From assembly GCA_025449115.1 (NCBI GenBank), contig JAHLKC010000093.1, positions 62,001-126,000 of the forward strand: a stretch of 64,000 nucleotides of DNA, written 5' to 3'. The stretch comes from Chytridium lagenaria (lineage: Eukaryota > Chytridiomycota > Chytridiomycetes > Chytridiales > Chytridiaceae). Shown piece by piece: positions 46,228 to 57,919 of this stretch. The number at the start of each line of letters is the position of its first letter. The stretch's first letter is position 1. The notes under the pieces were generated by a model. The model was given only the letters and a program-made list of their open reading frames with translations. It ran no database searches and was not told the origin of the DNA. The position numbers and the translations under genes are program-made.

Positions 46228-48532
46228 TCAACGACCATCATTCCTCACGACGCCGCCCTTCTCGCCATCCACCACCACGAACACCTCCCCAGAAGGCGCT
46301 CCACCGCCACCCGGCCTCTTCACCCCCACTCCGCACTGGCCACCCTTCCCCTTGCATCGGGTCCTTGAGAACGTTGATGGTGCAAAGTTGCCCCATTTGC
46401 GGATGAAGAGCTCTTGGTCACCCCCGCAGTGATCACGGAAGCAGAGGAGGATGGGAGCCATGGTCATGTTGCAAAAGTTTCTTGCTGCATCGGTGAGAGT
46501 TGAAGTATCACGGTCATCAGAACTCAAGGATCCCTCAAAGGTAATTAGAAAGTTCAGCTTATCTTCCCCTGATTTCTGCTCCGCTAATCTAAACCTCTCA
46601 GGTAAGTCATTTACCCCACCTCTTCGTTTCCTTTTCTCCCCTGTATTCACCACAACATCATCTTCCCTTGATCTTTTGAGCTTTGGAGATAGGTGTGTGG
46701 ATGAGCGGGTAGTCTCAATTTCCATCGTTCCCTCCCCATCCCTTTGCTCCTCTTCTCGTAGACCCGTCTCTCCACCTCCATCCACTGCTTGAGCGACGTC
46801 TTCCTCCCCTATCTGTCCCTCTTCTTGTGGTTCAATTCCACTTGGATTGGATTTTGTTGCATTGCGTCGTTGAAGAACGTAGAGTTCAATCAAGGTGAGT
46901 AGATCATCCGCCAAAGTTTGGTTGAGGTGCCCCTTCACAATCCTGTTAATGTTGTCGCGAATGGTGGGTGCTGAAGAGTATTCCTCTGCAGAAATGAGGG
47001 CCCGTCGGATGGAATAATCGGGTCGCGCGGGATTGATTTTACAGTGGTCTGTAAAAAATCGTTCGGCTAATACAGGTAGCTTCGTAATATCACCGTTATT
47101 AGCTATCCTTTGAACGATTTGCAGATCTTGATTGTAAACTGATGTCCACTTGAGCTTAGGGATCACAGATTCGGAGTTGTCCATTTGAGTTTTTCGTTTG
47201 TATAGTTCCAGGAGTGTGCTCGCGTCCTTCCTGTACTTCGCTGAGCTGGAAATGGATTTGTGCCGTGCGGAGAGCATGATTTCTGCCTCTCCACCATCAC
47301 CCCAAACGGCAAAGAGGTAGCCTGTTTTTCGATTTGAGTGAGTGCCAAAAGGTCCCGGTCTCTTGATGACCTTGTGGCAAAGATTCTTGTATGCGGTTTG
47401 GTAGGCGTCATACGAAATATTATTCTTCACGCTCTTGTCTGGGTTTGGTGAGGCGAGAAGAGCCGTTAATTGATCCTTGTCAGGGAAAAGGAAGCCGGAG
47501 ACCACGCCGAGAAGTTTGACGTAAATCAGGAGGTGACGAATAGGGCATAATTGAGGAAATGTGTCGTCCCGCCATAAGGTAAGATAGACTGGGCTCTTGT
47601 CGCTCTTTCCCTTTGCAACGCAATAATCATGTTAGAGAAATAAAATATATATAAATCGTAACCAACCTGTATTTTGATGACCAAGCTCTCTAGCGTCAAA
47701 TCTGTCGTTATTAATGAAAGATTCTCCTGAATGTCCTCAAATTCAATATTGATGACTTCATCACACCGCAGGAAAAGACGTATCGCGATGAGGGTGCAAA
47801 CCCACAGTTCCAGGTCCCACAAGGTTGTAGCTTCAGAACCGATTAAGTGATCGCGAATGTCCAAGAGTTCATGCGGTAAGATGGCTGAATCTCCAGAGGC
47901 CTGGTAGGATGATCCATTTTCGTGTTCTCTCCTTTGGTGTGTTTAAGAAGACGACTTTCAGTAGGATTTCCTGCACTCCACACCTGCGGCACCAGCGGAT
48001 GCCATCGGCATCCTTTTGGAATCTCGTGAAGAATGGCATTTGCAGCACATAGCTCGCAAACCTCCTTGTAGGGCCCATTTTGCTTCCGGGTAAGATGTAA
48101 ATCTCCAATCGCCGAGTACAGTTGGTCGAGGTTGCGCGGGTCCGACCATTTTCCGTCCGTTGGGATTGGCTCCCCCAAAACATCCTTCACAAGATTATCA
48201 TCCCGGTCCAAAAGCAATGGATACTCGTCCGGGTCCCTCCTCTTCCATTGGACGTAAAGGTCGATGGATTCCGGCCTCATGGATGGGCAAAAATGCTTCG
48301 GAGGCTTCTCTTCCAGAATGATGAGGCTATCATAATCCCCAATACGCTCAAAAAACTTCCTGAGTCCACGGAAGTGTTTCTCGTACGCCCGTTGAGTGTT
48401 GGGCTCGTGTTTCATGGAGGTCATGGTCTTGGAAGTCTCCTCCATGACGCATCCTATCCTCTGAATGGCTGCTGCTAGACCCGCATCAGCAAGCGCCTGG
48501 ATGGCTGTTCTTCTCTCGTTGTTCATTTTCAA
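46228..48532 (-). CDS. Tyrosine recombinase (Crypton-like)
   Basis: Site-specific DNA recombinase. The ATG at 48532 (MKMNNERRTAIQALADAG) opens a helical core-binding part (RAYEKHFRGLRKFFERIGDY). A frame change near 47935 in a CCAAAGG string restores SGDSAILPHELLDIRDHLIG. The catalytic domain has the first Arg in LFLRCDEVINIEFEDI, then a 56-base intron (47666-47611), PIRHLLIYVKLLGV and the box II region GTHSNRKTGYLFAVWG (HxxR). Next come SARHKSISSSAKYRKDAS (His/Arg and nucleophile Tyr). About 330 residues follow the Tyr: an acidic stretch, a basic nuclear-type signal (SPKLKRSRED, GEKRKRRGG), and a C-terminal region with Cys/Gly residues (CRDHCGGDQELFIRK-like, RTRCKGKGGQC) that I do not recognise. 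About 750 residues. The catalytic set looks complete, so the enzyme may be active if the one frame break is an assembly error. Confidence 0.85.
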
Positions 48533-48642
48533 CTTTTATTTGCCTTGCCGCAACTTTCGTCCGGCTTCTCTGGAGTTTTTTCGCTTGCTTTTGCCGGGGC
48601 ATAATGCTTTGGTGTCAAAGTATAAAAATTTGAAGTCCGAAA

Positions 48643-48695
48643 TTGGGTGAAGCTGGGTGAGAGTGGGTGAAGCAGTGGGTGAGACGTGGGTGAAC
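48643..48695 (+). repeat. Right 18-base direct repeat plus TGGGTGA array
   Basis: The right copy of TTGGGTGAAGCTGGGTGA (48643-48660) is followed by GAGTGGGTGAAG, CAGTGGGTGAGA and CGTGGGTGAACA, giving five TGGGTGA units in about 52 bases at 11-14-base spacing. All are in one orientation. They may be recombinase-binding sites or the attachment region. Confidence 0.7.
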
Positions 48696-50739
48696 ATATT
48701 TAAGGAAATTGTAGTTTATTTTATTTTTGGGTTTATAATCAGATAAAATTATTATTAACGTTTTGCACTGCACACTAATAGGTAAGTAAATACTGCACAC
48801 TGCACACTGCACACCTGCACACGAATAATAATAAAATAAGGTTTAAAAATATAATAATGAACACGGTCCCTTATCCATTATCAGTCACTCTCTCTGTGAC
48901 ATTTCCCTAATATGGAAAGCTTGTGACAATCCTCCTGCTCCAAATCACAACAATGTAGTACAAGACATGTTATTTCCTAAAAAGGGACTGGTGCCATTTT
49001 GTGATCCGTCAAGGGCACGCACGTCTGATGCTTTTGCTGGCAGAGCAAAAATACTTATTACGATAATTATTACTAATGAATGAATGAATTAATGCGTATT
49101 GCGTGTGGTGGGTGATGATGATGATGCCACCGGGTGGGTTCAAAACATTTTCTTTCTTTATCCTTATTTTTAGTCATTTTTCCGCAAACAAAGGCAACTT
49201 TACACGACACCCCTTTGGCAAACCTAATAACGTTTTTCCCTTGACACTAATAATTATACCGTGAATTGGCTACAGCCTGTCAATATGCCTGAGCCCAACA
49301 TGTAGGCTTGTTCTATCTTTTAGGTTTTTTCTTCGCGTTTGGCGGTGGGGTCACGACCCACCAACGACCTTTCTTCTTTCAAAAGAAGGACCAATAACGA
49401 AACATCATTAAATAAGCTTTCTGCAAGAAAAGCTAGGGATGCGGTTACGATCCTTACCATTACACCACATGCATCTCTTGTCGCAAGCTAAAAAAAGACG
49501 CGTCGTCATGAAGAGCACAGTTACCACCTCCCAATTACCTTAACTTTTCAGCAGTAAAGAAAAAAAGAAAACCATATTCCCACTGAAACCCAAAGCTGCT
49601 ACAAGTTGCATAAAGACTTTATGCTAGGTTACAGCAACATCAGGTTTATGGGAACATCGTATTTTAACCAGCTACCACGTTCAACACCCCATCAACAGAA
49701 AAATGATCCGTTAGCGAACCGACGGAAGCCCAAAAACCCAACATATTCCCATCAAAGTTCATACCCTCTCCCCACAATCCACATACTGCTTCAACCAATT
49801 ACCATCCCCCTAAAATCAAAATTCCAAGAGCTCCCTGTCAGCATCCCAACTTTCTTTCCATCCGAGCCTATACAGTTAGTCCCAGGCCATGAACAGAAGG
49901 AGAAGGTTCTACACCAGCCAACAGTGCCGTCGCTGTTATGAACGACAGGGTTGAGAAAACCAAAGTAGTGTTTATTTTATTTGTCATCAGAACCACTTCT
50001 TCAGAATTAAGCAATTATCAAAAACTGGGCAGACCTTGATTCTAACCTACATTTTTATTGGAGTCATGACCTTGCTTTAAAAAAAAATCCAAATTGGTTG
50101 GTTAATACCTTGCCTCTAGCTTTGAAAAAGTCACCCCTTGGTAGGAACAGTCTCAAATACCAAATAGTTATTCGCAACCGTCTCAAAACCATTTGCATTC
50201 TATATTGGCAAAGAGCAAAAAGTCACCGTTTATCAACACAGTCACTTTCACAAAAAACAGCCAACAAACATCCTTTCAACGAAAAAGAGAGGAAAAAAAA
50301 GGCATTAATTACGTTGAGATAATAATGATACAAGAAGAAAGAACAGAAAGAGAAATCGGGACATAAAAAAAGAACACAGAAAAGAAAAAAAAACAGTGAC
50401 CAGAAAAAAAATCAAACAAAACAATCAAGTTGAGGGGGTGGTAAGTGTGGGAGGACTGAGACGTGACAAATAGGAGAGAAACGTGAACGGACAAAAATAA
50501 AAGAGAGTGAAAAAAAAAAGGTAAAACAACAACATCATCAACAACAAAGGAAAAAGACGATATTTAAAAACAAAACAACACCCCCAATATCCCTCTAAAC
50601 CAAATCAAATCAAAAAAAGATCAAACCAACATTCAACGGAAAAAAAGGGAGCAATTTCAAATAAGGGGAGGTTGGGCGGAAGATTTGAGAGAAAAAAGAC
50701 AATCGGGATGACGATTTATGCAAGTATATGCTTACACAT
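48696..50739. other. 2-kb gene-poor region
   Basis: No convincing gene. A short CACACTG array (ACTGCACACTGCACACTGCACACCTGCACAC) lies at 48793-48823. A perfect hairpin candidate GGTGGGGTCACGACCCACC sits at about 49342-49362. A-rich DNA with long A runs (50280-50670) leads into the 3' end of the ABC transporter gene. A plus-strand open frame at 49606-49941 has low-complexity Pro/Gln/His composition. Confidence 0.5.
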
Positions 50740-53700
50740 TCACCGCATCTCACGAAGCCTCCAAGCCAACATGACATACACCAACACAAGCAGCATCACA
50801 GTCAACCCAACCGAAACAAACAAATCTCGGTAATAAGCATCAATGTCAAATCCAAATCGCTGTAAAATAATGGTGGCGGGTATCTACAAATAATAAATAA
50901 TAATTTAGAAACATAAACTTCCAAAATACATTGTACAAATACGAGACTCACATTAACGCTCGCTCCAGCAATCGTATCCACAATCTTGATCCCCACAATA
51001 TCATTCACAATAAGCGCCTCATAAGAAAACCGGAAAAAACTTCCATACTGAATCCACTTCATGAATCCAGGGATATTATCTAACCAACAGATGAGCAAAA
51101 CAGAAATCAAATCCAACCCAGAAAAAAAAGAAAAGGAAATGCTGCTTACCCTGATTAATCAACAACCCCGCAAACAACATCTTAAACAAAATCACAATAG
51201 CCGCTACAAGCGTCGCCGTCCCAACATCAGGAACAGCAACAGCAAACGCCAAACACAACAACCCAATCTCAGCCGAAAACAACAACACCACCACCAAAAA
51301 CTTCACATACCGATCCCCCTCACTCGACAACCCAATCAACACAAACGTAATCGTCCCCATCACAAAGGCAGGGAGAATCCGAAGTGCAAACGTGTCAAAC
51401 ACCAATTTCGTCAGAAACAAAGGCATCGTCCCATAAAACCCAGACGCCCTTTCTCGAACATACAAGGCCCGTTCTCCCGCAAAACTTCCAATCGCACTGA
51501 TCCCCGAAAACCCAAGCAACGCCAACAAAAACACCAACGACCCAAGTCGATTCTGAATCCCACCAAGCGAGTTCCCTGACTTGTAATACAGCATCCCCAC
51601 AAACACTCCCAACACAATAGCGAGCACCATATGCGACACGAGCAGACCTAGATTCCTGTACAGGTTTCTCGCCGCTCGTCCCATAAGTGCACACAATTGC
51701 GTCATGAACCCCACCTCATGTGATTTCGATATAATGCCAACAGCACCCACAGACACCTCTCCCTCCGTTGGACAAGCTGACGGTGATCTCGAGTTCGCAC
51801 AAGCCCCAGCGCTAGGATGACGCTCATGGCAAGGCACAGCTACCGACGCAACAGTCCCCACCGTCGACGCCGACGAAGAAGACGACACAGCCGTAACGGG
51901 CAGTATGGCAGCTTGTGAAGGCGACGGAGGTTGACCACTAGCCCCTCTCCGTGTAGAGGCAGGTCTTGACGCCGGCCTTACAACCTGCTGCTCCTGATCC
52001 TCCACAGCAATAAGCACTGCAGATGAGTTCTGCTCCACGATACTAGGCGAGTAAATGGTATTCCCAGCCCCATCCATATCAGATTCGTTCCTATTCAACA
52101 CATTTGGTGTCGGTCCAGAAACAGCCACAAGAGCAATAGCATCAGCAGAAAGCGGAGCTGCCGTCGTGGTCGTCGCAACCAAAAACTCGTCTGCACAACC
52201 ACTCTTGACGTCAAACGGTTTCTCCTGCCCAGGTGACGACGGCGACGTCGACTCCAGTTTCGCCCCACCATTCCCAAACCGATTTCTCAACACCCCACCA
52301 CCAGAATCTCCATTCCCCTGAACCACGGACGGCACAACCTCCCCAATCCTCGACCCAAAAGCCCTCCTCCATTCGAACTCACCCCACAGCCATAGCTAAA
52401 TCTAATAATGATCCGCTACATTATACCCTCAGGACAAGGCGCACCCACATCCTTAAGGTACCTCGTCACTTCCCCACCCATTCCCACAATAAAGCACCTG
52501 TCCTCCCGACAACACCAGCAAATCATCAAACACCCCAAACAAGTCCGACCTAGGCTGATGAATCGTAAACGCCACCGTCTTCCCATGCGATTTAGCAAGA
52601 TCAGCAAGCGTCTTGACAACACTGTGCGCATTATACGAATCCAATCCACTCGTCGGCTCGTCCAACAGAATCACTGCAGGCGACGTCACAAGCTCGACTC
52701 CAATGCTCACCCTCCGTCTCTCTCCTCCAGAGATACCGCGACATCCTTTCCCTACATTCCCGATCCCACAAAGCTATCAGCCACGTGAAACAATCCCAAA
52801 GTCTTGATGATATCCTCAACTCTTTCCCGCTTCTCATCATGCGACACCGACTCGGGTAATCGAAGAGTAGCAGAGAACATGAGCGTTTCACGAACCGTTA
52901 ATGTGGGCATCAAAAGATCATCCTGGTCAACGTAACCAACGACTGATTTAAACGCAGCAGGTGGCAAATCCTGTCCATCAATCGTCACCCGTCCAGTCAC
53001 ATTTCCACTCTTGTTCTTGCCTGCAATAATATCGAGGAATGTAGACTTGCCGCGCCTTTTTACACCGCATCATTAGCATCGACGGTAAATACCATTGAAT
53101 ATAATCTCCAGCAACAACGTAGAAGAATAGACTCACCTGAAGGCCCCATGATGGCCAGCACCCTCCCCGCCCGCGCAGCCCCCGTAACCCTTTCAATACA
53201 TTCTTCCCTCCAACAGAATATCCCACCTTCTCGAACCGAATAGTGGCTCCCTTCCTAGGTGGTGGCACAGGCCTACGTCTCGCCCTAGCCTGCATCACCA
53301 TAGCATAGCCAAGACCCGCAAGTGCCAGCGCTAAAAGTGATACGGATATTCCAATACCTGCCCTCTCTCCTATGGTCATCGCACGAGGAGTATTAGAGGA
53401 CAACATAAACGCATCGGTGGGCTCCTCAAGAGGGAGCGCGCATTCACCAAATACGCAATTCGGCATGGAAGACCTCAGGGAATAGATCGTCAAGAAAATC
53501 GACTGGGTTTCCGTCAAAAGAGAAAAAAGGGTTTTGGATTCCTTTTGTTAGATTCCGATTTCAAAGTTAAGGAAAACTTCCAATAAAGAATCTGCAGAAA
53601 GAGGCAATAAACTCACATGTCGCTGAACACTCCCCGTCAACCGTTCCTCTTAGATTAACAGGGCAAGTAAACTTCAACTTCCCAGAAGCACTCGCGATGG

Positions 53701-54966
53701 GTCCACCCAAGTTCACAGAGACCCCAGGACCGCCACAAAATGTCGACCCAGGGGTGCACTCGCACTTTGTCTCTGTGCAAGACCAGCTATACACCCTCGG
53801 CCTCTCCGTGAGTGATTGTGTACAGTTGCTTAGTCTACACATAAACTGTTGGCGGTCGTCGTACCATACTAAATGAAAAACAAGATTAAATCAAAAAATG
53901 GCCAGTGATTAATATAAAAGTAACGAAAGAACTCACAGCTTCCAAGGGAATATCCAGCAGTGACATTTCTATGTATCATGATTTTGGAAGTTCCAGGGTA
54001 TACGGCTTCAAGCAAAGGGACTAAATCAAAGAAATGATGTAATCAGAAAACGGAACAGTAAACCTTATTCTGCACCGAAAAGAAAAGGAAAAAAAAAGCT
54101 TACCCTTCAAATCACAATACGACGTCCCAGCTTTCCACACCTTGGCCTGTCGATTACAGACAGCCTTTTCCGATGACCCAAACGGCGTGGCGCATGATTC
54201 GTCATTTAGGCAAGCTATAACAACACGAATTTCATTAAAACTCCTCCCTTTTCCATCAAATGACATCAACAAACAAAAATCAGAAGAAGAGCGCATCATC
54301 CAACCATCGCAATTCAGTCCAGTAAAACCTGAATCGCACCGACAAGGCCGTCCGAGTACAGGAATCGGCGTCCTCCTCGAATTCTCAACATTTGTTGAAT
54401 TACAGACTAAACCACAAACTCTAATTAGCCCAAGAATTCCTCACATTTAATAAAGAGACGACAAAAAAAAGGGGGGGCAGACCTGGTTGAAGGCAATCCT
54501 GTCCCCCAAATCCCTGTGGACATTGACAGGCATTCCCCAAACATACTCCATAATTCTTACATCCCTGTCTATTGCAATCAAAGCAAACCGGACATGTTGC
54601 TGTTGGTGAGGCAGCGGGGGCGGTCACTGTGACTGTGCTTGCTGGAGCCGTTACAGTGATGACGAGTTGTGCGTTACTGAAAAGAGTTGGACCCCAGGTA
54701 TCGACAAGAATGAAGAAGAGAGATATGGAAATGATCTGTGCAATGTAGGAGCGTCGTTGGATGCGATGGTAGGGTTTAAACGCGGTTGATGGGGATGGGA
54801 TGTGAGATGATGTCGATGTCGGACTTTGTGATGTGGGACGGGTGATGGGATTGGGAGGGGTATGTTGACGGATGGTTAGTGGTGATGACGGCATTGATGA
54901 TGATGTTGTAGGATGACGATGATAAGGATCATGATTGTAGGACTCTGTATCGATGGTCCGTTGCAT
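50740..54966 (-). CDS. ABCG transporter with EGF-like extracellular repeats (Adp1-like)
   Basis: Matches the architecture of yeast Adp1. The start at 54966 (MQRTIDTESYNHDPYHR) opens a Ser/Thr/Pro-rich head. A membrane segment (IAQIISISLFFILVDTWGP) is followed by EGF-like Cys runs: CPVCFDCNRQGCKNYGVC, NACQCPQGFGGQDC, PCRCDSGFTGLNCD and CECTPGSTFCGG. A second helix (IGISVSLLALALAGLGYAMV) leads to the nucleotide-binding domain: RFEKVGYSVGGKNVLKGL, AIMGPSG-AGKSTFLDIIAGK (Walker A, intron-split), [47 protein letters not shown] and AFTIHQPR. A long linker follows, then the C-terminal membrane domain (FLTKLVFDTFALRILPAFVM; DNIPGFMKWIQYGSFFRFSY; end WRLREMR, stop 50740). Exons split each EGF-like unit. 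Frame changes near 53185, 52755 and 52440. About 1050 residues. Substrate unknown. Confidence 0.9.
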
Positions 54967-55654
54967 GCCGTCTGCGTCGACTGTGTTTTTTTTTTTTTGG
55001 GATGACGTGAGGGCCCCCGATGGTGGTGTGCAGACGAAAAGGATTGGAGACTTTAGGTCGAGATGGAGGCTGACTGCTGAAGAATAATGGGAGGGGAGGG
55101 GGGGGGGGGGTGGACAGGCAAGCCTTTGCTTCTTGGTTAGAGCCAGGGGGGCAAAGGGAGCGGGTTTGTTGTTTTTTCTTTGTTCTAAGCAAGGGGTTCC
55201 TGTCAAATTTTTGAACCACCCAAAAAGGCATGGTCCAACGGTGTGGTACTGAATTTTAAACTTGGCATCCTCTACACGCAACGACCTACAGTAGCTACGG
55301 TAGTATGCTGTAGGGAGCGTGCAGATTCCGCACATATGATGGATTATTTTACGTCTCTTGGATTTTAAAGATGTTGGTGATTCGGAATAAGCGATTGATG
55401 CTGCGAAGGGCCATACCATTTGAAATCCACGTCCTCGCGCCTTTGCCACCTCAACTCAAATACCTCCCTGGTCTTACAATCATTACACGCCGAGGACGCT
55501 GAAGCCTTCTTACCTTAAGATAAGCTTCCTTGTTAACACCCATGTTTAGCATCGTTTCTCCAAAATCCAAACTCTTGTAACAATGCCTTATCAACCCTAA
55601 CTTATCTCTACCAAACCCCAATTTTCATTACGCGAAACATCAAACTCCCGTACA
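54967..55654. other. Intergenic region, possible G-quadruplex run
   Basis: Upstream of the Adp1-like gene. A minus-strand frame extends upstream to 55449 but passes through homopolymers and reads as untranslated. A G-rich run, GGGAGGGGA plus 12-13 G, lies at 55089-55110. No gene seen. Confidence 0.45.
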
Positions 55655-56357
55655 TTACATTGACATAAATACACGTCCATACATACGCACATCAACCACC
55701 ATTCTCACAAAAACAAAAAAAAAAAGGTTGTTCACAAGTGCACAACAGCCGCCAATATCCCCACAACCCGCACACACGAATCTCGGGCTCCCCTGTCCCT
55801 TTGTTCCCGACTTCACCGCCGCAATTCTCGCCGTCGGCAACGGCGCGGCAGTGGGCACCGTCGCGCAATAACTTTGCAAAGAATTAAACTAAAAAGAACA
55901 CAAAATGATCAGCGTCAACCACACCCATACCACAAAAACCCACCACACTTAAATCGTCAGGACACGTCTTTTTACAATTCTCGAGCGTTGATGGCGTTGC
56001 GGGATCTAGACATGCGTCGGTGATACGATCTGTGAGCGCGATTTGGATGAGTGGGAAGAGGGAGCCGAGACATGTTGTGGCGCATGATGTGAAGCCTGTG
56101 AGAGTTGCTAAAATGTCGAGGAGGTTGAGGGGTTTTGGGGTGGTGGAAACGGGCGATGGAGACCTGGTGGGTGACGCCATGGATGAAGGGATGGAAGGGG
56201 TGATGATGATAGAAGCGGAGGTGGATGGCGGTGAAAGTGTTGATGGGGATAGTGATAGGGTGGTTGAATTTGTAGAGTCGATGGCCATGGATTGAGCGTA
56301 AACGTTGAACCAAGCGGCTATGATGAGACACGATGCGAGTAGTCGATGGATCGCCAT
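55655..56357 (-). CDS. Small secreted Cys-rich protein
   Basis: The start at 56357 gives a clear signal peptide (MAIHRLLASCLIIAAWFNVY-AQS), then a Ser/Thr/Pro-rich stretch of about 60 residues likely to be O-glycosylated (STNSTTLSLSPSTLSPPSTS). A Cys domain follows: FTSCATTCLGSLFPLIQ, ITDACLDPATPSTLENCKKT and CPDDLS. After an intron (about 55922-55876) it continues FNSLQSYCATVPTAAPLP and FVCAGCGDIGGCCALVNN. Cys order and spacing recall CFEM-like fungal surface proteins, but the pattern does not match closely enough to assign. The intron donor (GTGGTG) is weak, so the junction is uncertain; the C-terminal end is also uncertain because of a T run near 55713. Likely extracellular. Confidence 0.6.
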
Positions 56358-57389
56358 GACGAGAGAAGATATGATATGTTTCCCAATCAGCGAGATGAAG
56401 ACGCCACTCTGCGTTTCGAACAAGAGGCCGGCCTGCAACCATTTTTGGAATTCTGCGAGTCTTCGAGAACACGTCACCCAATCACAGCACTGTAGGATGC
56501 TTTTTTGAACCGATGAAGATCTGATCGCACATAGGCGCGTACGGGCGAATTTTTGAACATGTATATATAAGTAACCCAGCTAACTCTTAGTTCAAAATTC
56601 GACAACGTCAACATTAATAAACAAAAGTAACATCGTGCAATATCGGAAAACATGTTCCACTTCCATAGTGCGTGAGAGACTGTAACATACTCCCCCGAAA
56701 TAGCGTGCAGAAAATGGGAAAATGAAAAGGCCGTATTATTACACCGACTGTTTTTCCTAAGACGTTTCTTTAACAGAGTTGTACCGCGAGGAGTGTCGAC
56801 TTTCTTTACTTTCTCTCGCAAAAGTGACGAGATTCACCGTGGGATTCCCTCTACACAGCCTTCATTAGGACCATCTCAAAGACTAAAAACTTCATAAGCA
56901 AAAAAAAGATGGATGATACAATCAGACAAAATAGCAAAGAAAATACTTTCATCTGCAGAACAATTAAAAAAGACGTCAAAACCCAAAACCCGAAACAAAC
57001 ACAAATAAGGATATAGAAATCGCCCAGATTTTTTTTTCGCCTCTGTTTTCTCTCTACTATAAGCCGTTGTGCATGACCTTTTCATCTTTTACTTCTCATC
57101 TTCTTCATCCATCACACGGGGATCCTGTTTGTTTTTGCTTTTATCTCTGTGTCAAGCCAACCATCAAAAAGTCCATTACATCATCCTTCAGTAGCAATTC
57201 AAAAACCCCAAAACCTCAGCTAACTCGACACGTCTTTCAATACCCGCTGAATGTTCGATAATAAAACCTAGAGTACATTTGGAGATACCGGTAGGGGCCC
57301 TGGGAAGTGTTTTCTTTTTCTTCTTAACCAACCTGAAATCAAATTATCTGGAGATAGGGTTCAATGTTGGGTTGAATCCCAGCTTGTGG

Positions 57390-57444
57390 ATGGACGTATG
57401 CTGAAAATGTGAATGAAAAAATAATGGACGTATGCTGAAAATGT
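57390..57444 (+). repeat. 21-base direct repeat
   Basis: ATGGACGTATGCTGAAAATG begins the unit at 57390-57410 and again at 57424-57444, period 34 bases, separated by an A-rich spacer. Confidence 0.8.
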
Positions 57445-57919
57445 ATACCGATGGCACAGTAATAAACATCCAGTTTATACGTCATCGCGCAGGATATGAA
57501 ACTCCTAAAAAAACGATGACAAGAACTCACTATCGCTGCGTCACAAAGAACACTGAATAGAGTACACTCTATTCATTGTAAACCTTCATATTCATTTCAT
57601 CGTTTTAAAGCGTAGAATGTGGATGAAACACGGTGAACCTCGATCACTTGTCCTGAATCATATTTCTCATGGACGAACACGTGTGCATACTTTGTCCAGC
57701 TTACAATATCGCGCATGATGTGGCAACGTTGGAATCGATTATGGCATTCCCGGTTCGTCGTTGATGAATAGAATGATGATATATTAATAAAAAGAAACAC
57801 ACACGTAATGATCCACTCGGTATCGACTTATTCATCCCCGTAACCCCAATGAATGGAATGAAAGTAACTCCCAGTTTTCTTTACGACCGAAAAGAATAGC
57901 TCACCTATTTCCGAAATAT

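Larger units (their letters stand above)
46103..48660 (-). mobile_element. Crypton-like tyrosine-recombinase element
   Basis: Bounded by identical 18-base direct repeats TTGGGTGAAGCTGGGTGA at 46103-46120 and 48643-48660. The inside is filled by one recombinase gene (46228-48532, -). No terminal inverted repeats, reverse transcriptase or DDE motifs are visible. Cryptons are known fungal elements that carry only a tyrosine recombinase and lack inverted repeats, and recombination between short direct repeats would excise a circle. Further TGGGTGA/TGGGTGG units sit just inside the left end (46203-46220) and just beyond the right repeat (48664-48693). The exact borders are inferred from the repeats; the true termini could differ by tens of bases. 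Confidence 0.7.

Noticed and set aside
48793..48823. CACACTG array as a possible CRISPR or functional repeat
   Set aside because: Short simple repeat without spacers; CRISPR arrays are not expected in nuclear fungal DNA.
49320..49480. tRNA-like strings (TGGTGTAATGGTAAGGATC and a GTGGG/CCCAC hairpin) on the minus strand
   Set aside because: The A-box-like part is present, but no anticodon arm or paired acceptor stem could be built and the T-loop is not canonical.
49606..49941. 111-codon plus-strand open frame
   Set aside because: Pro/Gln/His-rich, no domain, and no promoter or paralogue support.
54967..55449. Upstream extension of the Adp1-like protein
   Set aside because: The frame passes through a 13-G run and T runs with no conserved sequence; the ATG at 54966 gives a sensible Ser/Thr-rich head before the membrane segment.
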